Shown here in pieces: positions 52,136-60,604 of a DNA stretch of 64,000 bases. This DNA is from Thermoplasmata archaeon. GTDB taxonomy: Archaea > Thermoplasmatota > Thermoplasmata > Lutacidiplasmatales > UBA184. Where the stretch lies: assembly GCA_022749815.1 (NCBI GenBank), contig JAKIWV010000005.1, forward strand, positions 1-64,000. The letters run 5' to 3'. The notes under the pieces were generated by a model that had not been told where the DNA came from, did not search any database, and was given only the letters and a program-made list of their open reading frames with translations. Numbering within the stretch: the stretch's first letter is position 1; every line of letters starts with the position of its first letter. Position numbers and translations under genes: made by a program.

Positions 52136-53085
52136 CCGCGATCTGGCTGGCCATCGTAGCCCTTGGGGCCGCGCTGGTCAATGGGGCCGTCGGGTACGGC
52201 TTCTCCTCGATCATCACCCCGATTGCGATCCTCTGGTACTCGAACAAGGTCCTGAACCCGGCGCTCGTCATCGTGGAGGTAGCGGTAAACCTCGTCCTCC
52301 TAACCCGCGAGCGGAGGCTCATTCGCCTCACTTGGCCACGCGCACGCCCAGTAATACAGACCATCCTTCCCGGAATTCTCCTTGGAACGGCGGGGCTTGC
52401 CTACCTCGCAGTGAACGACGTGAAATTGGTGGTCTATGCCACCTTGCTCCCCCTCGTCGCTCTCCAGCTCCTGGGTTTCATGTGGCCGGTCCAGAATGAG
52501 AAACGGGCCGGGGCCGCTATCGGCCCCGGTATCGGCTTCCTGTACGCCCTCACGACCATTTCGGGACCCCCCCTCGCGCTGTTCTTGAGGAATCAGGGCC
52601 TCTCAAAGAACGAGTTTCGGTGCGCCATCGCCCAGATCCGTGTCGCCGAGTCGACGCTCACCCTCGGCACATACCTGGCCTTCGACCATTTCCTCAACTC
52701 GGGGCTGGTCAGCTTTCCCGCGTTGAGCCTCCTCCCATTCCTGTTTGTACCCGTGCTGATCGGAGTCCCGTTGGGAACCCTCCTTTTGCGATCGGTTTCT
52801 CCCGAGTTTTTCCGTCGCTTCGTGATGGCGATCGACGGGGTACTCGTCTCCTACGGTCTCAGCCGAGTCCTGGTCGCTTTGAAGTGGTTTTCCAACACCG
52901 CAAGCGAGTATCTCGTCGCGACCCTCCTTGCACTGATCGGACTGATGGCTTGGCTCGCCCTTCGAGGGTTGCCGGTACTGGCGCCAAGCGAGTGGCGCTC
53001 GGGCGCCCCAGGACACCCCGCTGGATCTTCACCGGCGGATTCCTCCGTCCCGGTGCCCGATTCCCCACCGGACTCGCCCCCCTAG
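52123..53085 (+). CDS. TauE/SafE-family membrane exporter
   Basis: 320 residues from GTG 52123, with GGAGG about 12 nt upstream; the open frame continues further 5' but runs into the IS element. There are eight membrane segments in two similar halves. Helix 1 has the family motif GAALVNGAVGYGFSSI, and the fourth region reads LYALTTISGPPLALFL (the G-x-P-P motif of the second half). TauE/SafE proteins export sulfite, sulfoacetate or related anions. The last 45 residues are Pro/Ser-rich. Substrate not determined. Confidence 0.85.
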   Translation: MDPLTAIWLAIVALGAALVNGAVGYGFSSIITPIAILWYSNKVLNPALVIVEVAVNLVLLTRERRLIRLTWPRARPVIQTILPGILLGTAGLAYLAVNDVKLVVYATLLPLVALQLLGFMWPVQNEKRAGAAIGPGIGFLYALTTISGPPLALFLRNQGLSKNEFRCAIAQIRVAESTLTLGTYLAFDHFLNSGLVSFPALSLLPFLFVPVLIGVPLGTLLLRSVSPEFFRRFVMAIDGVLVSYGLSRVLVALKWFSNTASEYLVATLLALIGLMAWLALRGLPVLAPSEWRSGAPGHPAGSSPADSSVPVPDSPPDSPP

Positions 53086-53335
53086 GTTTCGGAACTGTGC
53101 TTCGGTTTTCTGATGGATCGACCCCAAGTACGCCCCGGCGTAAAGGGCGTACGATTGGCTCGCCCGGCGGGAACTGCGCTCCAGCGCCCCCCGCGAGACG
53201 TTCCTCTCCTATCCACGGGCGCGACGTCCGCGATCGACTGAGTGAAAGACCACAAGCTCTCCGGGACCCAACCCATCGAACCTAACGCTGTCTCAACTCG
53301 GTGCCCTTATCAATCAGAAGACGGTCTGGGGGTGC

Positions 53336-53575
53336 ATGCCGAAGTTCATCGACACGCATCCCATGGGCAAGCTGACCGCGGATCAATTGAAGCACCTTCA
53401 GACTGCCGCGAAGGACGAGTTCGGCGTCACTCACCACGACATCCTGTTCAACGCGCAAGAGGACAGGGTCTACTGCGTCCTGGACGCGCCGAACCGCGCC
53501 GCCGTGGAGCGCCATCACCAGCACGCGGGCATCAAGTGCGAGTGGGTCCGCGAAGTCGAGTCGACGAGAGTTTAG
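53336..53575 (+). CDS. DUF4242 family small protein
   Basis: 79 residues from ATG 53336. MPKFIDTHPMGKLTADQL, then VTHHDILFNAQEDRVYCVLDAPN and VERHHQHAGI follow the DUF4242 ('nickel-binding SCO4226-like') pattern with its conserved histidines. The fold is a ferredoxin-like dimer in known structures, and the His-rich stretches may bind a metal. It stands alone between the exporter gene and a hairpin-rich noncoding region. Confidence 0.75.
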   Translation: MPKFIDTHPMGKLTADQLKHLQTAAKDEFGVTHHDILFNAQEDRVYCVLDAPNRAAVERHHQHAGIKCEWVREVESTRV

Positions 53576-53666
53576 ACTCGTTAACACATAGCCGCCACGC
53601 TAAGGGCCTGAGGCCTCCACACCCGACGTCTACTCCTCGGGTCTCCCGCTGCCTTGGGGGTCAAAA

Positions 53667-53995
53667 CCCTCTCCGTTCGCATCGCGCTCGCAGAGGGGAC
53701 ACGATGAGATCGGTCATCCGTCGGTAGTGAAGTTCGGGCCCCAGGTAACAGTATCTAGCGTCAGGGTCCATCGGTCGTGGGGTATCCGGCCACCTCCCAC
53801 GATTCGAATCCTCGAAGGCTAACTCCGGTTTGAGCTGGGCGGAGTCAGCGACCTACTGCTCACAACAGGCGCCCCGCCTACCTCGCTGCGATAGGCGGAG
53901 TGGAGAGCTAACCCGGACTTCGCGAAACTCCGACCCCCACAGGAGTTAACCGCGCTACAACGCTTTGCGCGGGGGATGTGCGGTCCGTATCCCCC
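53667..53995. other. Hairpin-rich noncoding stretch, candidate structured RNA
   Basis: Seven perfect stems of 5-7 bp occur in about 330 nt with no gene: 53667-53672/53692-53697; 53775-53781/53796-53802; 53822-53827/53840-53845; 53874-53880/53892-53898; 53926-53931/53942-53947; 53951-53955/53967-53971; 53971-53977/53989-53995. Loops are 9-19 nt. Some stems are expected by chance at this GC content, but three stems of 7 bp are more than I would expect. I looked for RNase P, SRP and 5S signatures and found none. The strand is unknown. The segment at 53773-53810 also resembles the tRNA-derived repeat at 54630. Confidence 0.3.
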
Positions 53996-54080
53996 CGTCG
54001 CTCCGACCTCTTATCCGGGGATGGCCGAAATCAAAGAACAGCAAGGTCCCAAGACTTACATTGAAGATGACTTCTGATCG

Positions 54081-54500
54081 ATGGAGGACTCGGTCCCTCG
54101 TTGGAGAGCCGTCGGGCTTCTAGGGGGGCTCGTCACAGTTGAAGGGTTGGTTTTGTGGGGGGATCTCAGCGGAACGAGCATAGGTCTCCCCCCAGCACCT
54201 GCCAACCCCGGAATCGTCCGTATCGGAGGGGCGTTTCTCCTGAGCCTGGGTGGGGTCACGACCATCCTTGTCGGGTTCACTGAGGAGGGTGTGGCCTTCT
54301 TCGGCGCGGAGACCATTGGGATTGCCGTGGACCTGGTCTTCCCTCTGAGCGGAGCCCCCGCAGGCTAACCGCTGCCCGTCAATCCAGGACCGTTCGGAAC
54401 TGACCTTGCCGTCATTCGGGGCCTGCTGGCCGCCGGCGCCTTCCTTCTCGTTATCGGCGTTGCCAAATCGGTGAAGGCCTATCGGGCGCCTGATGAGTAG
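54081..54500 (+). pseudogene. Small membrane protein gene interrupted by an in-frame stop
   Basis: The frame from ATG 54081 runs 95 codons, stops at TAA 54366-54368, and continues open in the same frame to TAG 54500. The continuation adds 43 codons, including a clear membrane segment (AVIRGLLAAGAFLLVIGVAK). The first part has two hydrophobic segments (about 11-28 and 46-66). The coding character on both sides of the TAA suggests one protein of about 139 residues with a nonsense mutation. A genuine 95-residue protein, or a sequencing error, remain possible. Confidence 0.4.
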
Positions 54501-54920
54501 GAATAGGTCGTACCTCTGGCGCGGCGTAAGTGCCCCCTAACCGGTCGCTCGCTTCAGATGGGTTCGAACCACCAGGTGAAGGGCCGCGTCCGCGAGGTCC
54601 GCCCGCACCAGTTCTGGGCTGCGCCCACCGGGCGTGGGGGTATCCGAAACCTCCGGGGGTTCGAATATCGGTGACTTCTAGCAGCACGCGTGCCTGCCGA
54701 CGAGCTAGGGGACCCCCCTATTACACGACCCCGTCGTTAGCAATCCGTCCAGGTGGCCCAATCAACATCGATGGGCCCAGAACCCGCCCGTTGGCAGCCC
54801 TGCTCGCGGCTTGGGCCTCCGACTACCACTTGAGACCGACCACGTAGAGGCTACAAAGAAGGCCCAACAGGGACACGTCAGGGTCCCACTTCGGAAGGAA
54901 AGCACTGGCGGAACCGCGGG
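54501..54920. other. Noncoding region holding a degraded tRNA 3' end
   Basis: No convincing gene. Positions 54627-54640 are identical to 56680-56693 at the 3' end of tRNA-Arg(CCT), and weaker similarity continues about 14 nt into the T-arm. A palindromic stretch (CTAGC at 54678-54682 against GCTAG at 54704-54708) follows. This looks like debris of integration at the tRNA gene. Confidence 0.4.
54627..54640. repeat. Direct repeat of the tRNA-Arg 3' end (candidate att site, left)
   Basis: ACCGGGCGTGGGGG is shared exactly with 56680-56693, in the same orientation. The right copy is the tRNA 3' terminus plus 3 nt. The two copies enclose about 2 kb that contains only the hydrolase-cyclase fusion gene. 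Confidence 0.45.
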
Positions 54921-56273
54921 CTAGTTAACGGCATCGACAGAGAACAGGCGCCTCTTCTCCTCAATTCCCTTGAGTTCATGTTCACCTTGATCCTTGAAGG
55001 ATATTCCCGAGCCGTAGACGAGATCTCTCACGGTGCTTGAGACCAACACCTGTCCCGCGGAGGCTTCGTTCAGAATACGTGACGCCACATGAACCGCGAT
55101 CCCGCTGACGTCCGTCGCTCCGAAAATACATTCTCCGGTGTGGGCTGCCGCCCTGATTTCGATGCCGAGGTCCTTGGCTGACCTTGTGACCGCCCAAGCA
55201 AATCTCAGCGCCCGGGTAGGGCCGTCAAAAGTAACGAGGAAGCCATCACCGGTGTTCTTGACCACCGATCCGGTGAATCTCTCCACTTCGTTTTTCACCA
55301 TCGAATTGTGACGTTCAAGAATGACCTGCCACTTACTGTCTCCAAGCTCGGCGGCTCTTTTCGTCGAGCCAACGATGTCCGTGAACAGGACCGTGGTCAG
55401 CATCCTGTCCGGATGCCACATTGGCTCCGTGCGCGTCACGAAATTCTTGATCTCCTGCAGAATCCGGTCGGTAAGGCGTTCGTCAACGTAGAACAGATGG
55501 TCAACCCCGGGCAACTCCAGCAGTCGTGCATTCGGGACATGTGCGGCGATGTAGCGGCCCTCTCCTACGTCACAAACTCTGTCCTCGCTCAGGTGGATGA
55601 CGAGCGTCGGGATATGGACGGCGGGAAGTATGCTCCTCACATCCATCGCCATCTCTGATTTGCCGAGGGCCAGGGCGGCGCCTGGGCTCCCTCCCATACG
55701 AGAGGTGTCGCCTAGCCAGCGCGTGAACTCCTCATCGCCACGGCGACTGGGGGCAAGAGCAGACACCCTTCGATCTTCCCACTCCTTCGTGCCCCACGTG
55801 CGCTCTATCCTGTCGAACGCCGATTTCCACTGCTCCTCTGTGCTTGCCCACGGATAATCAGGGTCCCAGCTCCCTTTCGCTTCGCCTCCGTACAGAATGA
55901 GACTTCTCGTTCGTGCGGGGTAGCTTGCCGCGAATAAGATACTCATTGCCACACCTCCCGACATCCCAAACAATACGGCATCGCGAAAGTCCGCGGCATC
56001 CATGACCGCTCGAATATCATCCATGTTCTGTTCGAAGGTGGGAATTCCGGTGTCGCGGTCGGAACGGCCTGTTCCCCGTTTGTCGAAAATCGCGACCCGC
56101 GCAAATTTCCCGAGGGCTTCGAAGAATCGCTTGGAACTCGGATACCCCCAGCGGTAATCTAGGTGGGTAACCGAGCCCGGAGCGTACACCAGATTGATGG
56201 GGCCGCTTCCATAGACCTGGTAGGCTATGTGGACGTCGGCACTCTTCGCATACCTAACCTCGGGTGCGTCCAT
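54921..56273 (-). CDS. Alpha/beta hydrolase fused to class III adenylate/guanylate cyclase
   Basis: 450 residues from ATG 56273. Residues 1-275 are an alpha/beta hydrolase: oxyanion and strand region VYAPGSVTH, nucleophile elbow GMSGG with S105, acid region VIHLSEDRV, and the catalytic His in LPGVDHLF. Residues about 285-450 are a class III cyclase: VLFTDIVGST with the metal Asp, KNTGDGFLVTF with the second metal Asp, and a GIAVHVASRI stretch. This exact fusion is common in bacteria, where it is thought to link a ligand-sensing hydrolase to cNMP output. It is rare in archaea. Base composition here is clearly lower in GC than the surrounding genes, supporting recent gain. Confidence 0.85.
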   Translation of the reverse strand: MDAPEVRYAKSADVHIAYQVYGSGPINLVYAPGSVTHLDYRWGYPSSKRFFEALGKFARVAIFDKRGTGRSDRDTGIPTFEQNMDDIRAVMDAADFRDAVLFGMSGGVAMSILFAASYPARTRSLILYGGEAKGSWDPDYPWASTEEQWKSAFDRIERTWGTKEWEDRRVSALAPSRRGDEEFTRWLGDTSRMGGSPGAALALGKSEMAMDVRSILPAVHIPTLVIHLSEDRVCDVGEGRYIAAHVPNARLLELPGVDHLFYVDERLTDRILQEIKNFVTRTEPMWHPDRMLTTVLFTDIVGSTKRAAELGDSKWQVILERHNSMVKNEVERFTGSVVKNTGDGFLVTFDGPTRALRFAWAVTRSAKDLGIEIRAAAHTGECIFGATDVSGIAVHVASRILNEASAGQVLVSSTVRDLVYGSGISFKDQGEHELKGIEEKRRLFSVDAVN

Positions 56274-56682
56274 GTGAATCTTCCCCTGACGAAATCCAAT
56301 CTATCTCATAGCTCATTCGCGACCACGGCGGAGAAAGCATGGTCGTGTATGATGCCCATGCTGGAAACCCTCCAGTTGCTGACGATTCTCGAGTTGGGCG
56401 AGGTCTAATTGCCGTTATCGTGTCCGGCCCGAGCTTTCGTCGCCGGGATCGCGGCATTCCTCATTTTTGGCTGGCTTCGAAGGTACCGTATTCGAGGCTC
56501 CTTGAAACAGATGGGAGTTACGAATCCTCTCGAGTCGGAGAAACCCACCCCTTCCCGGAGGATGGTAGCAGAATAGTTCTGGCGCCCTGCACGTGAACGT
56601 CGATCCGGCGCGAACACTCAGCGATAAATCCACGAAAAGAGTCCTAAGGCATTCAGAGAGCAGGGGCGGTTCGAATCCGACC
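56274..56682. other. Noncoding region between the cyclase and tRNA-Arg
   Basis: About 400 bp, somewhat less GC-rich than the rest, like the cyclase gene. Short open frames here lack support. A T-arm-like string GGTTCGAATCC occurs at 56669-56679 next to the tRNA 3' end, possibly another tRNA remnant. Confidence 0.35.
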
Positions 56683-56693
56683 GGGCGTGGGGG
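56680..56693. repeat. Direct repeat at the tRNA-Arg 3' end (candidate att site, right)
   Basis: Right-hand copy of the 14-bp repeat at 54627-54640. Positions 56683-56693 are the last 11 nt of the tRNA gene, the classic target of tyrosine-recombinase integration. Confidence 0.45.
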
Positions 56694-56756
56694 GATTCGA
56701 ACCCCCGACCCTCGGGTTAGGAACCCGATGCCCTATCCAGACTAGGCCACACGCCC
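56683..56756 (-). tRNA. tRNA-Arg(CCT)
   Basis: 74 nt on the minus strand. The acceptor GGGCGTG pairs with CACGCCC. D-stem GCCT pairs with GGGC (one G-T). Anticodon stem TCGGG/CCCGA holds the loop TTCCTAA, anticodon CCT. The variable loop is 5 nt. T-stem GGGGG/CCCCC has loop TTCGAAT. No intron. CCA is not encoded. Its 3' end carries a repeat also found 2 kb away. Confidence 0.95.
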
Positions 56757-56819
56757 ACTCGTCCGGGGACGTTCGGCGCCTTAGCGCTTGCCGCGAGCGG
56801 TCGGGGCCGAGGCGCGCCC

Positions 56820-57779
56820 CTAGCGTTGGGGCCCCGGCGGCATCGCGCCGCCCGTGGGGGGGGTACCGCCTGATCCGCCCGACGCCCCCTCCGGAGTCTC
56901 TTCCCTACCCATGCGGCCGGCGCGTTCCTCCCGCCTCGCCTGGAACAAGAGCGCGACGGTAACGAGGCCCCCAACGACTAGGATGCCAATGACGATCGCC
57001 CAGCCTGTCGTACCGATACCCGAGGAAGCCGTTGTCTTCACGGCGGGGGTAACGGTGACGGTGACATTCTTGAGGGGTGATGCCAGACCGAACAGGTCGA
57101 TGGCAGAGACCGTCACATTGTAGACCCCCGCCCGTGAGGGCACGCAAGAGAAGGACGAAGTGTTGCCCGTGCAACCGATGGGAAGACCAGTGTAGCGGTA
57201 CGTGTAGGGGCCCGTCCCGGAGGCGCCTGTGGCGTTGAACCAAATAGTGGAATTTACCGCGGCCGGGGTCTTGCTGACGGCAAATACTGATACGACGGGA
57301 GGCGGATTCACAGTGATGACCAGCGGGCTTGACGTCGCGTGGACATTTGCACTCGTGTCGTTAACGGTGACCGTCACCGAGTAGCTGCCTGCCGTTGTCG
57401 GAGTGCAGCTCGTAGGGTCCAGCCCGTCATTCACGCAGCCGGTGGGTAGGCCTTTCCAGGTGTAGGTGTAGTTGCTCGCGTTGTTGGTGCCTCCGGTCGC
57501 GGTAACGGACAGGTTGAAGGCCACCGTAACGTCGACCGTCGTGTTGTTGGCGGACACGGGACTGAGCATCATCGGGGGGAACGCCGGGAACACCGCACGA
57601 TCGATGCCGACAGTTAGGAGGGGGTTGAGCCCCCTCGCCAAAACCCCGGGGCCACCCGCCCCAGCAAGCAGCAGCAGGGTCACGACCGCGGTCGCGGCGA
57701 CCAAGAGGGCCCAGGTCTTCACGGCGGGCGGGTCTTTCGAACCGTGGACCGGGGGGGAGGTGAGACGCTCTCCCGACAT
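56820..57779 (-). CDS. Secreted, membrane-anchored protein with two Ig-like/PKD repeats
   Basis: 319 residues from ATG 57779 (ATG 57797 is possible). A hydrophobic helix at about 20-42 is the signal or anchor. Two repeats follow: residues about 70-150 with WKGLPTGCVNDGLDPTSCTPTTAG compressed into strands ending VTVNDTSA, and about 155-235 with YTGLPIGC and CVPSRAG then VTVSAIDLFG. These are the same GLP-x-GC module as in the protein at 481-1977. A membrane helix at about 258-282 (WAIVIGILVVGGLVTVALLF) and a cytosolic Gly/Pro tail end the protein. Likely surface-exposed. Confidence 0.75.
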   Translation of the reverse strand: MSGERLTSPPVHGSKDPPAVKTWALLVAATAVVTLLLLAGAGGPGVLARGLNPLLTVGIDRAVFPAFPPMMLSPVSANNTTVDVTVAFNLSVTATGGTNNASNYTYTWKGLPTGCVNDGLDPTSCTPTTAGSYSVTVTVNDTSANVHATSSPLVITVNPPPVVSVFAVSKTPAAVNSTIWFNATGASGTGPYTYRYTGLPIGCTGNTSSFSCVPSRAGVYNVTVSAIDLFGLASPLKNVTVTVTPAVKTTASSGIGTTGWAIVIGILVVGGLVTVALLFQARREERAGRMGREETPEGASGGSGGTPPTGGAMPPGPQR

Positions 57780-57910
57780 GCGCGCGAGGACCCGCACCTA
57801 CGACAAAAACCTATCGGCGGACCCCTGAGGGAGCGGAGGCATGTCTGCGGGGTGAACCCACCCTCTCGAACTGTTCCAGTCCGGCCTGAAGGAGGGGGAG
57901 CCTCTTTCCG

Positions 57911-58234
57911 TCAGTACCGGGGGACCGAGGCGTCGATGATCCGAGACCATTCGTCGATACCGCCGGTGAGGTTCGCGACGTTTTCGAATCCTTCGGTCTC
58001 TAGATAACCCGCCACTGCGAAGGAGCGATTTCCGTGGTGGCAGTAGACGATGATCCGACGATCTTTGGGGAGCTCCTCCAAGTGATCCGGCACCGTGCTC
58101 ATCGGGAAGTGGGTCGAGGGCTCGATGAGGGCCACTGCCCGCTCTTCGTCTTCACGGACGTCGAGCAGCACGATAGTCTCCGGCGCAGTATTCAAGAGAG
58201 ATGCCAACTCCGTCGTCGCGATCGAGTCGACCAC
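57911..58234 (-). CDS. Rhodanese-domain protein
   Basis: 107 residues. LLDVREDEERAVALIEPSTH is the rhodanese opening. The active-site loop is YCHHGNRS with C65 as the sulfur-carrying cysteine. The end NLTGGIDEWS matches the family. This single-domain form transfers sulfane sulfur, for example to thiol acceptors. No clear partner is next to it, though a SAMP-like sulfur carrier and Mo cofactor genes are in the window. Confidence 0.9.
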   Translation of the reverse strand: MVDSIATTELASLLNTAPETIVLLDVREDEERAVALIEPSTHFPMSTVPDHLEELPKDRRIIVYCHHGNRSFAVAGYLETEGFENVANLTGGIDEWSRIIDASVPRY

Positions 58235-58340
58235 ATTTCCCTAGAAACCATCGACCGAATAGAGACTTCGGGGTCCGGAGGTACCGGATGTTCGATCCGC
58301 CGTTACGAAGTCGACTGATCGCCGGTAGGAGCTTCGGCGC

Positions 58341-59285
58341 CTAATACCAGGCATCGACGGACGCGAGGGCGGTCACCTGCTGGCTCCACACCAGGTCGCT
58401 GTTGAACAGAACTAGATAGACCGTCTGTCCGGGGAGCTCGCTCAGGTCCACGCTCATGGACACGTTCTGGGCCGCGGTGCAGGTTTCCTCGATGTCGAGG
58501 CACCAAATGGGATTGCTGATCGCCTTCCCGAGGGTGAGGTTCGTTTCATCGTTTACATTCAAGACTTCCACGTAGGCGAGGCAGTTGCCGCCGAGCGAGC
58601 ATCCTGTGACATTCGTTGTCCCATTGATCCAAGCCGAGATCGCCGTCACGGGGATCGTTACGGGAATGATCCATGCGTTCGACATGCCAGCTCCGAGAGT
58701 CTGGGCAGACGCGTTGAGCACCACGGGGCTCTCCCGCACTGGATCGACCTCCACGGCGGCGCCAGCCGCCGCCCCGTGGCCGACATGGTCCGTCACTCGG
58801 AGCAAAAGCTGATACGAGCCGTGAGTCGTGTACACGTGGTCGGCCTCGGACGTAGTGCCGGAAGCGCCGTCGCCAAAGCTCCAGTTGTAGACGTACGGTG
58901 GGGTCCCGCCGCTCACATTTGCGGTCACTGCGATCGACAGAGGATGCGCGCCGGTCGTCCGGTTGATCAGGATCGATGCGAGAAGAGGCGACGGGGTGAC
59001 GGGCCGGGGGAAAGGCCAGTAGGCCGCCACGACGACGCTCGTGAGGATCACGAGCGTCGCCACGAGGAGGGGCACGAGCCATCGGGGAGGCGGTTTGCGG
59101 ACCGGGGACCCTCGACGCGCGGCGGCGTACAACGCGAGCGGTGGGGGAAGGTCCCGGATGCGTTCCCGGCGGGCAGAGGGCGGTTGCGTGGCGGACCCAA
59201 GACGGCAAAATCGAAAAGGGTTGCGTTGACGACCCCGGCGGCTCGGGTCCCGGAGGACCACGACGTGGCCGTCTTCGTCTCGCAT
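58341..59285 (-). CDS. Membrane-anchored protein with a PKD domain
   Basis: 314 residues if ATG 59285 is used; a later TTG near 59136 would remove about 50 polar residues and give a more usual short cytosolic leader. A membrane helix lies at about 69-89 (LVPLLVATLVILTSVVVAAYW). The PKD domain spans about 100-180 and has the hallmark YNWSFGDGASG and a following YTTHGSYQLLLRVTD. The rest is a beta-rich domain with two Cys pairs. The orientation is N-in, with the PKD domain outside. Confidence 0.7.
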   Translation of the reverse strand: MRDEDGHVVVLRDPSRRGRQRNPFRFCRLGSATQPPSARRERIRDLPPPLALYAAARRGSPVRKPPPRWLVPLLVATLVILTSVVVAAYWPFPRPVTPSPLLASILINRTTGAHPLSIAVTANVSGGTPPYVYNWSFGDGASGTTSEADHVYTTHGSYQLLLRVTDHVGHGAAAGAAVEVDPVRESPVVLNASAQTLGAGMSNAWIIPVTIPVTAISAWINGTTNVTGCSLGGNCLAYVEVLNVNDETNLTLGKAISNPIWCLDIEETCTAAQNVSMSVDLSELPGQTVYLVLFNSDLVWSQQVTALASVDAWY

Positions 59286-59623
59286 CGGAATCGAGGAAAC
59301 AGGCGTGCAGCGGCCGGGAACAACCCGACCACGAACAGCGCGAGCAGAATCCGTCCGTTGTGAAGGTAGAACGTTACCGAGTACTATGGGCCGTTCCGTT
59401 GCTCCCCGCTATGGGTCCCCCCGCGAAGACGCTCAATCGATGCGGGGTTCGGGAAGGCATCGCAAGCGGCCCCCCACGGGGGGGATCCCCCGCCAGCTTC
59501 GATCCAGTCGCGGACATCGAACGCGTCACCTCTGGCTCGGGGAGGTGTCTCTGACGCGAGTGGCCGTCGATGGCTCCGGCACGGCGCGTTCGGTGCCATA
59601 CATCCTCCGACGGATGGTGGCGG
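59286..59623. other. Intergenic region of about 340 bp
   Basis: Nothing convincing is seen. A few open frames on both strands lack ribosome-binding sites, motifs or promoters. Confidence 0.3.
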
Positions 59624-60499
59624 TCAGCTGAACTCGTCCAATCGCCGGGACCCGGCGGGACGAGGAGGCGCGGGGGGGGACACCTCGTGACTCCGCTCGG
59701 CCGCTCCTTCCACGAACCGGCGGTAGGCAATGGTTGGCAGCCCCAGCAGTTCCCGGAAAAGATTGACGGACTCGGGAGCGAATCCGGCATAGTGGTTATT
59801 GAAGAAGACCAGGGCCCGGATCAGCTCACTCGACCGGGCACTGACGCGGTCCGCCCAGCGCTTGGTCTCGGCGGTTCGGTCGGCGCGGACCTCCCCGTGG
59901 GTCTCGGCGGGGATCGACGTATGGTCGCCGATGAAGCGGAGGTAGATCTCATCTGAGGTGAGCTCGGGGGGAATCTCCACGTAGTTCAGACTGGCCCAGG
60001 CGAGCGTGATGTGCTGGTCCCGGAGGTCGCGAAGGAGTCGCTCGCGCGTCTCGCCCAAGAACCAACCGGCATCCCGGAGTTCGACGGCGTACGTCGGTCC
60101 GGGAGGAAGGACGCTCAACAAATCGGACAAGAACTGCGTGCTCCTGCCCGGTTTCACCCACGGGGGGAACTGGAGAAGGATCGGGCCCAGTTTCTCGTGG
60201 AGGGTCAGTGCGGCGGCGACGAATTCCTTCAGTTTCTCGGCATTGACGGGTTTCTTCGGGTCGAGCAGGTCTCGGGTGAGTTTCAGCGCGAATAGGAACT
60301 CCGCGGGGGTCCGGGCGTACCAGGCCTCGACCATCCGGCGGGCCGGCAGGGTGTAGTATGTGGCGTCGACTTCGACGCAGTCGAACAGGCGGGCGTACAG
60401 ACCGAGCCGGTCCGACGGGGGAGTCCCTTCGGGATAGACCCGGCCCCACCACGCCTCGGAAGTCCAAGACGAGGTGCCGGTTCGAAGCTCGGCGACCAC
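59624..60499 (-). CDS. DUF72 (YecE-like) family protein
   Basis: 291 residues from GTG 60499. ELRTGTSSWTSEAWWGRVYP, then FDCVEVDATYYTLP, FLFALKLTRDLL, LQFPPWVK, and IYLRFIGDH followed by LVFFNNHYAGFAPES are the conserved blocks of the DUF72 TIM-barrel family in order. The family has an unknown activity; conserved acidic and aromatic residues in the barrel suggest an enzyme. The last 20 residues are Pro/Arg-rich. It is divergent from the HNH gene. Confidence 0.85.
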   Translation of the reverse strand: MVAELRTGTSSWTSEAWWGRVYPEGTPPSDRLGLYARLFDCVEVDATYYTLPARRMVEAWYARTPAEFLFALKLTRDLLDPKKPVNAEKLKEFVAAALTLHEKLGPILLQFPPWVKPGRSTQFLSDLLSVLPPGPTYAVELRDAGWFLGETRERLLRDLRDQHITLAWASLNYVEIPPELTSDEIYLRFIGDHTSIPAETHGEVRADRTAETKRWADRVSARSSELIRALVFFNNHYAGFAPESVNLFRELLGLPTIAYRRFVEGAAERSHEVSPPAPPRPAGSRRLDEFS

Positions 60500-60604
60500 A
60501 TGCCCCGAAGGAGCGGCCAGGCAAAGGAGCTTGCGAGTGGGTGACGGTCCAAACGTACTTCACGTAGCGAGGGCTCCGAGTAACCCCTCTTCGAGGCGCA
60601 GTTG

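Noticed and set aside
53750-54000. RNase P or SRP RNA
   Set aside because: I looked for the conserved P4 strands of RNase P and the GGAAG/GCAG loop of SRP helix 8 and saw neither on either strand.
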